In this document: piece by piece, positions 12,521 through 25,110 of the stretch
How the letters are laid out: every line of letters starts with the position of its first letter
Position numbering within the stretch: the first letter of the stretch is position 1
From: Sphagnum compactum
Taxonomy: Eukaryota > Bryophyta > Sphagnopsida > Sphagnales
Length of the DNA: 64,000 nt
NCBI GenBank assembly: GCA_965153455.1
Contig: OZ234493.1
Span: 32,106,213-32,170,212, forward strand
Direction: 5' to 3'
Position numbers and translations under genes: made by a program
Notes under the pieces: generated by a model
What the model was told of the DNA's origin: nothing
Databases searched by the model: none
What the model saw: only the letters and a program-made list of their open reading frames with translations

Positions 12521-14818
12521 CAAGCTTTGAATTCCTACGGAGCACGGATCGCGCTTGCATTTCTATCGCTTGCTGTTTCGGAACTGCAATTCTTCCGTCG
12601 AACTACCTGTGGGGCATCCGCACAGAGATGATCAACTTTCATACAAGATGGAGAATCCGGAAGAGCGCCCCTGGTTATCGAACCGCGAAAGGAAGGAGGG
12701 TGTTCCGATTGTCGATGCAGATCCAGAAGAGCGGCCTCAGATCTGCAGAAATAATATGTACGCAATCTATTGTGCGCAATGCATACTCTTCTACCAAGAA
12801 AAAGTCTTCTTCTTCTTCTTCTTCTTCTTCTTCTTCTGCTTCCCCTAGGTTCCGCTGTTTGCAGCAGTGTTTCCAAAGCTACTGTTTCCAGTGGAATAAA
12901 TGTGAGATTGAACCCTGAGCTGCTCATCACATTCTCAGAGAGACTTTTACAGCAGAGTTGTGATGAAGGCAAAGTTATTAGGGATGTAGAAATGTGTCTC
13001 TGATGGTCAAAAGCAGCAGAGATTCCACTGTTTTGGGTGGCAGAAGAACTCAAGATGGATGCCAAAGATGATTGAGATGTGTTTCTGATCGTGGTCTTGC
13101 AGTTTATTGCTTGATTATAAGAGAGCAGATGTTCTCAGATTTTTTTTATGCCAGAAAACTCAAGCTTTTGCTTTGCTTTTCTTTCATTGAAGAAAAGTGA
13201 GGGAGCCTCAGGAAGCACTGATGTCCAGAAGAGTTATTATGTCATGAAGATTGATGGGAAAACGTGAATGATTTTTCCATTGCAGATGTCCTACTTGGGT
13301 CTTGCAGATTGATTGCGGTGAATGTGGAACACCCACCACCTGCATCTGCCTCACATGGTTGCTCTCCACCATTCTTTGAATTTGTGGACTGGACAGTAGC
13401 GGGATGAGATGGTGGACATACCCCAGTCGTGGCAAAGCATGCACCAGGGAGTGATGCTCTTGATTGAGAACCACTGAGGGCTGGAGGTGTTGGATATCTG
13501 AGCAAATCCAGCAATGCATAGTCTCAATCAATGGTCCACCCATCATTTCCACCACCATTACCGTCAGTGTCACCACTGCAACAAAAGCAATCAAGTCTGC
13601 AACTTTGCTTCAAATGTATGCTGCAATGGAGGATCAGTTTTTTTTGTAACCATGGCAATCAGTCAAACCTGCATAACTCTGCTGCAGCAGATGCAGCAAT
13701 TGGATTATTAGTTTTTTCAATAACCCAAGGCCAGCGGCAGCAGAAGGTCACCTTTTTCTTCCTACTATTGACAAAGTGCACCTCCTACAGAAGCTTCAGG
13801 TATGTTGTATATTCAAGCTCCCATGTTTTCAAAGAGATATGGATATGAAAACAACTGACTTGTAGAACAACAAAAAGTCTGATTATATACATACTAATAC
13901 ATATGAAGTTCAACAGCCAAAGGATTGTTCTTGAGCAAGTAAAGAAGCAGTACAGAACCCACTCTGCGTGCATGTACCCACCTATTAACTTGACTAGCAA
14001 TTGCATGTTCATAGGAAACTGGTGATACAACTCAAATTTGGTAGGTACCCTTGGAAGGCAGGCTACTTGAGCACTAAGGAATCTCCAGAAAAAAAAAGTT
14101 GAGAAGGTAGCATTACAATGCAGCTTATTTGCAAATATTTACCAGAGAATTAGTGATGGAGTGATCCACATGGGAAATTAACCCTCAACAATGTTAGTTA
14201 CCAATACCCAAATGAAATATTGTAGAAATTGTAGTTTCACTCTAATCATTTTCCTTGTTATACACTATGAACAAGCCAAGTTGATTCAGGTATGCGCTCC
14301 TCATATAAGTAGCTTAGACATTACAGTTTCTGATTGTTCTGCTATAGTTCTCAGCATGAGCTGTGCTCTAATGGATGACCAGCATCAACCACCTATTGTT
14401 AAGCTCTGGTCCTCAGCATGATCACTCTAGTGGGTGACCAAAGTGGAACTTATTTCTGCCTTAGAATTCCCTCATTCTTCTAGTATATAGATAGGATACC
14501 TTGCTGTACAATTTCTATTATTTCTTTGGTACTCAGAATGTTTAGAGGTAGATCACTAAGCTGCTCGTAACAAAACATGAAGTGGGCAGCTACAAAAAGA
14601 GGAGAAAACTAATAACATCAGCTGATACTATTGCCTCATTTAACAAATCCCTGGTCTAAAAGTCCACACCTATGCACTAACCTATGTCATCGAATGTGTT
14701 GTGGAAAGTGTTGCAAGGACAGAAACCTGAGCAGCAGTATATATGGACTGAGATCTGATCACAGTAGATACTTTCAGCAGCAAAAGAATTCATACTTTTA
14801 ATGGGGGAAGACAAGCTT
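12521..14818. other. Intergenic region with (TTC)n microsatellite
   Basis: This lies between the 5' end of the WD40 gene and the 3' end of the RopGEF gene. A TTC repeat spans about 12805-12838. Around 12,530-12,790 the sequence is richer in GC and has overlapping open frames on +, which could be a first exon or an unannotated transcript leader, but none is recognisable. The rest shows nothing identifiable. Confidence 0.5.
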
Positions 14819-17800
14819 TTAGTCTCGACTGGGTGGGCTGTGCAAAGCATTACTGTTTTCAAGTTTGCCCGCATAACTCCACATGTGGGTGGTTGTTATT
14901 GCATCTGGAGGGATTTTCGACAAATCTTCTGGTTCTTTTTGTTGCTTCACCTCTGCCTTGAGCTTCTGAGCAGATAGCAAATCCACCAAGACTTGGGTAA
15001 GCTGTGGTTCTTGTATGAAGATTGTCCCTTCTGGATTGACATGTGGTGACTTCTTTGGTATCAGGTTTGAGTTTGGAGAAGGTGATGTACTTGGAGACAC
15101 AAAAGGGGTAATGGTATGAGTAGGAGTAGCAACAGCTGGTAATTGCAGAGTCTTATAAGTCCCATTTTTGGTCCTCTTTGGGTGGCAGGTTGCAGCTTTT
15201 TTTGCTGATGGCTGATGAACAACTGGTGGAAGAGTTGACGTCCTGACAAGGTCATCAGCATATATAACATCATCAATGCGGGAAATGATGGTTGATGCCA
15301 AGCTTTCCAACACACGTGAGTAGCTCTCCAGTATTGATTGCCCTACGTCCTGCAGTCAATTGCAGAAAAACCTTGTTCAGTGATTGGACTCCCTCTACCC
15401 TACCATAGAGGTCACAATGCATATGGAAAACACCACATTAAACATGCATCAGAAGAACTTCCTTCACCAGGACCCCACTAACTGTATCTTCAGGGTGAAC
15501 TACAGAAGCACAGATGGATATATATACAACATGATATGGCCAGCTACCACACTATGTAAAATGTCAATTGGACAAGGAAGTCAGATGTGTCAGCAGATGG
15601 CATACTTTGAGTACATCCATCTTTTCTGAAGAAATGAAAAGCAAATTCATACTTGGCCAATCAAGTATTCAGGGGTCAGACAGAGCAAGCCATTTGTACT
15701 GGAGGGACTCCTGGTTCAATGCCACTTTACCTTGTTGTATTGTATCTTGTTCACATCTAAAGCAGTCTGTGTCAAGCCTGGGAACCGCTGTTTCAAGCAG
15801 CGGAGCAAACTCTCTGCTCTATTAGCAATCTGCTCCTGCTTGTTCTCATCTGCAATGGAGTCTTTCATCATGACCCAAGAGGATTTGGACGCCAGATTTG
15901 ACTGCTTTGTCCGAATCTTCCGTTGCCATACATGGATTGCTGTCTCTAACCGATCTGCTATTTCCAATTTACTGTGTTCGCTGGAGAGATCTAATGTAGA
16001 CAGGAGCTCTGTGGCTGAGAAATTCTCCATTGATAGTCCTCTGTATAGAGCATCCCCAAGGCTTACCTTTGCACTCTGTGTACAAGATACACAGTAAAAA
16101 AAATCAGCCAATTTATCCACTGCATTGTAAGTAGTTTCAAAATGCTGGTTAAAGAACCATGATGTCTCCGACTTCTAACTATCCACTGTCTATGAAGTCA
16201 CAACTGCAACTGCAAATCAAGGGAAAATACTCAGCACAAGTAATGTGTGAGAACCTTGTCTGTATACATACAGAGTTGAAAATGGATCAGAAGAAAGCCT
16301 ACTTTTGGAAGGGAGTCCCAGTAGACTTGAGGGACCTCCATCTCAGACAAGACCTGCTCATTGATGGACATGGCTGCTTTAAGTATTTGGCTCATGCACT
16401 CCCGTTGATGTTGCAACCATCTTCTTGTCTTGTCAGACAATCCATTGACTGGTACTTTCGGAGTTGGCAGCCACCACTTCTCTTCTTGTCGTCTAAAAGA
16501 GAGCTTTGGACCACCCAGGTTATCTTTCTCAGCTATTACAATGCCCCGATCCACATACCAGAACTCCGTCATGCAGTAGTCATCCAGTGAATCCTGTAGC
16601 AAAATACACTCTCAAACCAAATCACAAAAAAATGACAAGCAATTCCCACACCCAAAATTCTTATTGGGTAAGTCCTAGATCCCAACTTGCAACCAGGATC
16701 TTGGTAGGGACCTAAGGTAATACCAGCTTTGTACCAGGGCTCTCCCAGTCTCAATACCAGGTATATAATTGCCTCATACCAGCCAAAAGTCAGCCTTGGA
16801 CCCTGATAACAGGTCTAAGATCCAGTAGGTATACCAGTGCCAGCTGGTATGTTTGATACCCGCCCACCACCGAAAATTACACTTGCTACTCCATTTCCAA
16901 CAAAGCTGCAAAAGTTGTAGAATTGAGTTGTAACATTACCAATAGCATGGTATCCAATGTGCGCAAAGCTGGAAGATTTATGTGAAGATCTGAGCGGGGC
17001 TGGCTCACCATCACCTACATCAAAATCATTGATGGTGCTCATAAGATCAAAACAATGCTCCAGTGGGCAACACAGGAGGAGCTGGGAGGGGTGGCAGAGA
17101 GCCCTGCATGTACTTACTACCAATAGCAGGACCTGGTACAATATTGAGATGTGTCAGTAGGTCCTTACTTCCAAGGTTGTACCATCAGGGAAAGTTTGCC
17201 ATGAAGGGACAAACTCAACAATGTAGTCACTGACTGAAAGAAGCCACTCCATTTCCATCCTCCATCTCATTTTCCAATCATCAGCAAGTGGTTCTAACCT
17301 CCAGAGTTCACGGAAAAGGGAAGCTGCCGGCACCACAACAACAAAAAAATAACTTTCTGAAACAACAACAATATATATAATAGACTGATCAGATGGATTT
17401 AATAGTGCCTGATCAACACAACCTGATCAGGTTATTTGCAGACATATGTTAGTGGTAATGACTGGGCCAGCTGGGGGTCAAATGCAAGTGCTGCACTCCA
17501 TTCATCAAGAGGTCAAACAGGAAAATGCACTGCACATAAATCCAAGGGAATCTGCAGTTGCCACCAGTTACTCAAAACTGAGTAAATTCTGACCTATAAC
17601 ATCACATCCACTTGACGACATTTGCATCTAAGCATTCTACATGCAACTGATGGGGGGGGGTAGGCACAGTAGTCTGATGAGTACAACGGGGCAGTGGTAC
17701 AGATTAGCATAAATCAAATAGAGATGCCAATAGAAAGACATAGAACCTGAGAGATTTGTAATGGCATTAGAGATGGCTAAGGCTGTACAGACTCCTTTAG

Positions 17801-18561
17801 CACCACCAGACATGTCATCCCCAAGCAGCAGCTTTGCAAACCTTTCCTTCATCAACTCTACCTCTGCAGTAACAACAGTTGACAAAAAAAGACTTTACAG
17901 CACTCTTCTTCAGTTCAGGTAATTGCAACAAAAGATTTGTAGATCTTCTTTCTCATCACCTCTCTTGCCTGCTGAGGTGCAGCTGTTTCATATCTCATGC
18001 TTGCTCCAGACTAACATGAGCAGCAGCCAGTGAGCTGTGGCAACACAGGACTTACCATGGTCCAACAATCTAGTTTAAAAGGGAAAATGCATTACAGCAA
18101 CAAACATGACCTTAAAAAAATTCCACCACCCTCCTGAACAAGGCTCTTTTCTACTCGGCACCCATGAACCGAAATCCCTGAAAGTTCCTACCTGAAAGTT
18201 CTGTTTGCCTTTTCTCCCGCTTCTCCTCCCACATGAATGGATGATCCCTGTTGAGTTCCAGCCGCAATGATGGAGAAGGCTCTCCACCCATGATGGGTTG
18301 ATCATTGATTCTCCCAGTAGCAGGGTGCCAATCACCCAAAGGCAATGATGAGCCAGTTGAACTAGTGGCCACACACACAATATCCTCCCATTGTGTGATA
18401 TTGTGCCTGAAGCTTATCTCACCATCTCCCAGCAGCATTTGCTCTGAGGCCAACCTGTTGACACTTACTGTGCTTGACCCATCTGTGCAGCTTGGCTGCT
18501 TGTATCGATAAGCAGCTGAAATTGGCAGGTTTCTGTGTAACTCGGATCTCATGCGACCCAT
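14819..18561 (-). CDS. ROPGEF: Rop guanine-nucleotide exchange factor (PRONE domain)
   Basis: Seven coding exons on -, listed 5' to 3': 18561-18192, 17863-17747, 17323-17169, 17014-16940, 16593-16303, 16075-15731 and 15349-14819. They join in frame to 627 residues. PRONE-domain GEFs are plant-specific and load GTP onto Rop/RAC small GTPases at the plasma membrane to steer polar growth. The PRONE domain spans residues about 124-490. Its hallmarks are visible in order: [121 protein letters not shown] and [13 protein letters not shown]. The 123-residue N-terminal and 140-residue C-terminal extensions are low in conservation, as in the family, where they carry regulatory contacts. The start Met lies just after a likely leader-intron acceptor. 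All introns are GT-AG. Confidence 0.95.
16640..16860. repeat. Dispersed repeat with TACCAG inverted motifs, in a RopGEF intron
   Basis: This intronic stretch is full of ATACCAG/CTGGTAT motifs. Its segment at 16759-16798 (TTGCCTCATACCAGCCAAAA, followed by a TCAGC-like stretch) recurs, in both orientations, in the cornichon gene region at about 47,611-47,721. It is therefore a mobile or formerly mobile short element of unknown class. Confidence 0.6.
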
Positions 18562-20317
18562 AAAATCTGCTCAACAACAACAACAACAAAAGCACAACCA
18601 CCAGAGCAAGCTTCACTTCTCCACATCACCCTCAGTTGCCAACAAAATGTTTGCAAAAAATTTACAAGGAACAGCATTAGCACGCAGTGGGTAACCTCTT
18701 ATTCGTCTTCTTCACTGAAACTACAATTTGTGCAACTTGATAGAAAACTCAAACCTAGATTCACATGGTCTGTGACCTACATTGTTCTCCAAAGTTCCAG
18801 AAAGCGTCCTGAGTTCAACCTAGTTCATGATGCCATGAAAGAATGTGAAAGAATCTGAAAGAATGTTTCTAAGACCATGATGACCTAAACTTGCATTTTT
18901 TTTCTCTCTCCACGCCCTCTGGCTCATCCTGCACAAATCTACTACCAGGTCGGGCCACATTGACCAAATTCTTGCCCACCAAACCCAGAGAAAACAGAGC
19001 TCTAACTGGCAGTCTTCCCCCCTGGACCTTATCTCAACCCACTTCACTAGCAACTTGCTTTCCAACAATTGCAAAAGATATAAACATCTGCATGACCCTC
19101 AATCCCTAAACACCACATTTCCAAGGGACTTGCATTTCTCCCACAACAGGAGCAGCTTGATCAAGAGTTTTTTTTTTTTTGTTTTTGTTCCCATTACCTT
19201 TAGACCCCATACTCAGCACCGCCACTGTCACCTACATGCTTGAATGATCACCAGCAGGCAGTTAATTTGTTCTGGTCCTCCTTGACCACGTCCTTGAGCT
19301 TGCTAGCTAGCACTTTCTTCTTCTTCTCGTTGATGATAGGGCAATTACCATCACCAACTCTTGAGCACCAAAGTTTCACTACATCAAAACCCAACAACAA
19401 ACAAAACCCACACTCTGATAGCACAGGCATATGCTGCCATGCCAAAACCTCCAACAACAGGAGATGGGGGAAACAAAAAACTGCATGTGGTACAATTCTA
19501 GATCAGTAAGTAGTAGTCTAATTATAGAGCCATCATCAACAGCAACAGAGGTACAAATCAAACAAGCAACAAACATTTACAGCTTGCTCGGTTTTTGTTA
19601 ACAAAGCAAACTAAAACCGAGCAACAAAGAAACAGCAATTGCTAGTAGAAAGAGCTGAGCTGCTACTGAACTACAAGCAAAACAGCAAACAATGCCGGTG
19701 CTGGGTTGTTGTTGGTAGTACTGAACACAACAAGAAGCAAATTATTAATCCACAAAAAAAACAAACAAGTGAGCTGCTAGTATTGTTGGTGAGCACCAAG
19801 CAAATCAAGAAGCAACTCCACCCCTTCCCTCAAAACAAAACAAAAAAAATACTAAACAAAAACAAAAACATTTGCTCATAGTTTTCAACAACAACAAGCA
19901 AATCCACAACAACAATGACAAGTGCTACTAAATAAGTAATGCTGATGAAAACAAGCAAATCAACAAGCAACAAAAACAACAACAACAAAAGCAGCAGCAA
20001 CAAAAATGCAGCTCATGGCATTGAACAACAAACAAACAACAAATCCACAAGAAAGAAAAACAACAACAACAACAAAAGCAGCTGCTTCTGCTATTGAAAA
20101 ACAACAACAAAATCAAATCCACAAGCAACAAAAGAAACAGCAGAAACAACAACAAGAACAAGAAGCAAATCAACAAGCAACAGAACGTACATTCAAGCAA
20201 GCAAATCAACAAGAGACAAAGAGCAATAGCAAGGGGGGGAGAGAGTTTTGGGGGGGAGTTTTTTGGGGATGAGAATGAGGAACTGGGGGTATAGAAAGTG
20301 GGGGTGGGGAAGCATGG
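18562..20317 (-). promoter_or_regulatory. RopGEF leader with intron, CAA/TTG-rich
   Basis: Upstream of the RopGEF start codon the - strand reads as a run of TTG units ending in GAGCAG five bases before the ATG, a convincing acceptor for a leader intron. The + strand carries long CAA/CAG-type runs (18,568-18,592 and about 19,660-20,220). No coding exon is convincing here: the open frames are poly-Gln, poly-Asn or poly-Leu products of the repeats. Confidence 0.5.
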
Positions 20318-20330
20318 CTATATATATACT
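20318..20330 (-). promoter_or_regulatory. TATA-like box, candidate RopGEF promoter
   Basis: On the - strand this reads AGTATATATATAG. It is followed downstream by a pyrimidine-rich CCCCACCCCCACTTTC stretch typical of plant leaders. It is the best core-promoter candidate for the RopGEF gene, about 1.75 kb from its start codon if a leader intron exists. Confidence 0.4.
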
Positions 20331-20500
20331 CTATAGGGGGATGTATTAGTGTAGACGGAAATTGGGGAGGAAGTAGAGAGAGTAGTACTAAACTAGTGTT
20401 TTTAGTACTTAGTTTTTGCATAGAAAGTATAACCCAAGTAATGGTCGTGGGAGTACGTGTGGAGTGGAGTTTCGTCTGTTCCTTTTATTTTTTGTTTTGC

Positions 20501-20521
20501 AGTAGTAGTAGTAGTAGTAGT
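20501..20521. repeat. (AGT)n microsatellite
   Basis: Seven near-perfect trinucleotide units in AT-rich DNA upstream of the RopGEF promoter. Confidence 0.85.
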
Positions 20522-20704
20522 CAGCACTCAGCACAGCCTTTTTCTTTTTCTTTTTCTTTTGCTTTTTTAAAATATATGTATGTATTGCCAAAAAGATAAA
20601 AATCAAATTTTGAAAGTGAAAAAAATAAAAAATTCAAGTGTAATTTTTGAGATTTTCATTTAGCCATAATTCAAACCCAAAAAAATTTTAAGAAAATTTC
20701 CACG

Positions 20705-21035
20705 CTTTTATATATCATGGTTTCAATTAGGTAGCCAAAAACATATATACATAGAAAATTTTAAACAAAATTTTCCATGTTTTTGTATATCATGGTGTCA
20801 ATTAGGTAGCCAAAATAATATATATATAGAAAATTTTAAACAAAATTTTCCATGGTTTTATATATCATGGTTTCAATTAGGTAGCCAAAAAACATATATA
20901 TATATAGAAAATCTTAAACAAAATTTCTAAATATATGGTTTTCTTTCACATGTGGTTTCAATTAGGAAGCCCCAAAAATATACAGAGAAAAAATTTAAAA
21001 GAAAATTTCCATGTTTTCATATATGGGTTTGAAAA
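20705..21035. repeat. Tandem repeat, 75-bp period, about four copies
   Basis: The marker TCAATTAGG recurs at 20723, 20798 and 20873 (exactly 75 bp apart) and in a diverged copy at 20958 (85 bp). Each unit also has an AGAAAATTTTAAACAAAATT-like core and a CATGGTTT segment. AT-rich and non-coding. Confidence 0.88.
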
Positions 21036-21407
21036 TTTTAGAAAATTGAGTGTCCCTTCCTGCTGAAATTTTTTTTAAACTATTAAATTTTATTTTATTT
21101 TACACACTTTAAAATTTCATACGATTCAAGAAATTGTTACAAGATAGTTAGTTTTAGGGTTTTAGTATGTATATTATTGCTTGTTACTTTAAGCGATTTT
21201 CAGGCCATTGTCAAATATATTTTTTAATTTAAATAATTTTTGCCGCAAGAAATTCCACCCCAAAAAATTAAAAAAATTGTGCCAAAAAACTTGATTTTTC
21301 AAAAAAATAAAATAATTATTCAACAATGAGACGTTGAACATAATGTCACTCGAACAACATAAGACATATGAGAGAGAAAGAGAGAGTGTGTTTAGTACTC
21401 GGCTAAA

Positions 21408-21655
21408 TTATAACCCCACCACCTAGCCATAATTGGCACTAAATTATTATTATTATTATTATTAGGGAAAATTTTAATAATTGGGAATTTTGAGAAATTA
21501 TTATTAAGGAGGTGCATGTGTACTTTGAAGCCAAGTACTATGTTATAACCCCACCACCTAGCCACAATTGGCACTAAATTATTATTATTATTAGGGGAAA
21601 AATATATAAATTGGGAATTTTGAGAAATTATTATTAAGGAGGTGCATGTGTACTT
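21408..21655. repeat. Tandem pair of about 115-bp repeats, 135-bp period
   Basis: Two copies (21408-21525 and 21543-21655) start TTATAACCCCACCACCTAGC and end AGGTGCATGTGTACTT. They differ mainly in the length of an internal ATT microsatellite. No coding potential. Confidence 0.9.
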
Positions 21656-22299
21656 AATAAGTAAAGATTTTAATTAATAAATTTTTTTTTAATTTGTCAA
21701 AATCTTATAAGGAAAGGAAAAACATATATTAAAATAATTCGTCGGCATCAATGAGTCGAACTTGTTACACTATACTTTGGTAGTTTATGTTTCGGGTGAT
21801 GTCATAGGAATACAAAAATGATCACATAGAACTTGTCTATGTACAAATTGCCTCCAACATAAAAAATTGTGTTCAGAGAGCTACATGTATATGTTGTAGT
21901 CCTACTTCAATCACTAACTACCAAACTTAATGTAACTGAATCGAACTAAAAAATTGTAACCTAAATGATTCACCAATTTGGATCTATTGATGCTAGATGC
22001 CATAAGAATTGGCGTGTTTCTTGAACTCCAGCTTGTGCAAAAATGACATTCAACTTCGGTAGCAAGCATAGAGTGCAACCTCAGACTTTTTTAATACACA
22101 CAAGCAAACAAAAACCTTCAAGCAAACATGCATTCAAGCTCATATAAAAATTAATGTTGCACATTGAGTTTCATTCAACATAATCACATCAAAGTATATT
22201 TTGCAACTCAGCAACTTTGCATCAACGTTGCAAAAATCAAACAAGCAATTGCACCACAAACCCAAATCCGCACAAATCATGTACATTCAATTTTAGCTA

Positions 22300-22610
22300 G
22301 GGCAATCAATTGGATCCATGTTGAAACAATGGAAGCATAAACACATTCAATTTGACCTAAAACAATGGGAATAGAAACACATAATCAATTGGACCTTAAA
22401 ACAGTGGGAGCAAAACCATAGAATCAAATGTAACCTTGCTGAAACAACGGGAGCAAAATCACAACCATTTAGGAACCAACAACCAACATAGAATCAATTG
22501 GACCTTGTTGAAACAATGGGAGCAAAAACACAATCACTCAAGAATTAAAACCAAGACAAAATCAATTGGTCCCTTGCTAAAATAGTTGGACCAAAAACAA
22601 AATCGTTCAA
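22300..22610. repeat. Degenerate minisatellite (CAATTGGACCTT...GGGAGCAAAA)
   Basis: A motif of the form TCAATTGGACCTTGTTGAAACA followed by a GGGAGCAAAA-type core recurs five or six times with irregular spacing of about 45-65 bp and heavy divergence. No open frame. Confidence 0.7.
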
Positions 22611-22869
22611 AACTAACATAAACTTCATAAGACATTAACAACAAGGACTCATAGACTATGCAAATCAACATTAACACCATAAACCCCTATCTCTTAACAT
22701 TGACCTATATTGTGAAAGTCTGAAGATTTTAGGATGTTTCCCGTTTTTTATAAACCTTTTCTCTTCATTGATGCACTCTACCTTGAGGGGTTAAAGTAGT
22801 TGCATTGGGGGCTTGCTTTTTGCTCTTTTAGCATAGTTTGGCTTCCAAATTATTTTACATTGTTCAACA

Positions 22870-25110
22870 TCACAATTTGAAAGATGTCAATTTTTTAAAA
22901 AAATAAAAATCAACAATCAAAATCTTCATTTTTAAAAACCATGTGTCTTTAGAATTGAAGAATTCTTCAAATGATTTAGGCCCATTTGTGCATTCGAATC
23001 TAGGATCATCTGACCAATTTTTCATAATTAGGACCAATTTCTCCAGATTTTCAATCCCATGCCGACAACACTTCAAACCTATGACAACCCCTACCATATT
23101 GAAAATCCTTTTAATTTCGATTTAAAAACCAACAATTCCCATCACCTGCCATGCAAGATAAATGAGATTTGGAAATTGTTGCTCATGTTTTGCCCACCAA
23201 GTAAATGGACTCAAAGGATCTATTGGCACTACAATCTTCCTGAAAAGCGATAGTTTAGCTCTAATGAGCCCCATTGCAGCTTCTTTAGTAAAAGCCAAAG
23301 ATCCAAATACACCTAGTTCAACCATCGTAGATACAACAAATGTAACAATTGCTAAATTTGGCGTTAAGGCATGATAAACAATGAGAAAAAGTGGCATTAT
23401 AATCTCTTGATCATAGTCTATAATAACCTGCATGGCCAATTCAAGGCCAACATAATCCCTAATGAATTACAGGTTCTTGAAACACAGGTCAAACATAAGA
23501 ACCATCATATTATGAGCATGACAAGAGTAAAATGATGATGCAAAGGCCAAGAAAAGCTTTAACACACAAATAACTTTAACTTGCATCCAACACCCAAGAT
23601 ACAATAACCTAGAATCAAAATCACCAGCCTACACCAACAATCATAATAAGATAGTTCAATCATGTTTTTGGAAGAAAAAAAATTAAACCTTAGGCAAAAA
23701 AATCTGAAAGCAATCAAACCACGTACCTGCATAATTTCATTTGTGTTGGAATTGGTGTTGTACATCATAACACACATGCTTATGGTAGCAGAATTAACAT
23801 TAGACAATAACCAATACCCTTGGGATTGGTTCAAAACACATTGGATGACCACTAGTATTAGAATTTCTGACATTTTTTATGCCACAACCCATGTTTAGGG
23901 AGATGGTATTATGTTTTGCAAGGCAATGGTTTGCCATGAATGACATAAGTTTATGGCATGTTTGAACTCCCAAGTTTCCTTGAATGATATCACCTTGGAT
24001 TGACAAGAGTTTTTAATTTTTGAAGGCGAAAAGATGCATCTCTACAAGCTTTAGCCCACTCCTATTTGCCCTTCCCACTTTTTTTGGTCCAAGTAATTGT
24101 CTTCTGAAAAGAAGATTGAACATCTTTAATTGAAACCTCCTTCATGCCACCACACACTTTCAAATCATTAGTAGCATATAGACAGCATTTGGACATATCA
24201 TGCCCATAATAACTAGCATAATAGGGTTGTGGTGACAAGAAAAGAGCACATGATAAAATGTTTATTAAGGCCACTACAAAGGTGTCCAAATTACCGCCTT
24301 TGTTTTTGACATATGTTATGATTTTGTCCAACAAATTATATTGAACAAGCAGATCCTTTAGTTGAACAGCCATGGCAACCCTTGAGGTTTCATGAACCTC
24401 AAAAATTCCCACAATGACATTACAAGGTTCCCACTTTTTATTGATGTAATTCACCACTAAAGCAAATGTATCAAAACCTCATCAAGACATCCACAAATCA
24501 AATGTGGTTGTAATTGTAGTGGCATTAACAAAAATAGGAAGAACATGGTGTTCCATGGTTTTGTTGACCATGGACAGGATTATCTTATCATTGCATTGTC
24601 GTTTACTGGGAAAAGTAATTTGGCCACATTGACGAAGGACAAGCCTTCTTAGCCACACATTCTTAGTGGAATTCAACAATCAATAACTTTTAGTGACGTA
24701 CAAGATCAAATCCTCAAAAAACAATTCTTGAATAAGGTCTGAATTTTTGTATGGCATTCCAGAATTGAAGAAATCAGCAATGGAGGTTGTAGATGGTTTT
24801 TTCCGCTTCTTAGAAGTTTGATGAACAATTGTTATGGTAGTAGTAGCTCATCATGTGTTGTATTGCTTCAACACTATAGAATGCTCAGAAACCACATGTT
24901 GACTCATGGTGGTTGTGCCATGGTCTTTGTTGTACATAAATAATCCTTTTTTATTTTGGGTAAAAGTTTTTCCTACAACTTCTTATTGGATGTTACGACA
25001 CACCACACATTGCATTTGTTGAAACTTAAAACAATCTATAACAACAATATCGTCATTAACTTTAAAAATGCTCATATATTTGTTGTTATACTCCAAGTGG
25101 GCCAAAAAAT
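22870..25110 (-). pseudogene. Degenerate hAT-family transposase
   Basis: On the - strand, broken pieces of one transposase follow in order. At about 24,840-25,040 there is a BED-type zinc-finger relic (CVVC, then DHGTTTMSQHVVSEH). At about 24,060-24,680 are VNATTITTTFDLWMS, a stop and frame change, then VNYINKKWEPCNVIVGIFEV and QKTITWTKKSGKGK. At about 22,890-23,440 is the hAT C-terminal dimerisation region (FTWWAKHEQQFPNL, GIENLEKLVLIMKNWSDDPR). Multiple stops and frameshifts separate them, so it cannot encode an active enzyme. hAT transposases cut and paste elements flanked by short inverted repeats and 8-bp target duplications. I could not place the element ends, so the limits given are those of the coding relic. 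Confidence 0.85.

Noticed and set aside
12225-12631. Overlapping + frames rich in Leu/Ser/Pro
   Set aside because: Translations of the CT repeat and duplicated 60-bp unit in the WD40 leader.
18419-18616. Leucine-rich frame on - resembling a signal peptide (MKLALVVVLLLLLLLS)
   Set aside because: It arises from the TTG repeat in the RopGEF leader and overlaps the PRONE gene's first coding exon in another frame.
19928-20272. Poly-Gln/Asn frames (+) and Leu/Cys/Phe-rich frames (-)
   Set aside because: Products of the CAA/CAG microsatellite on the two strands; no start context or non-repeat sequence supports a gene.
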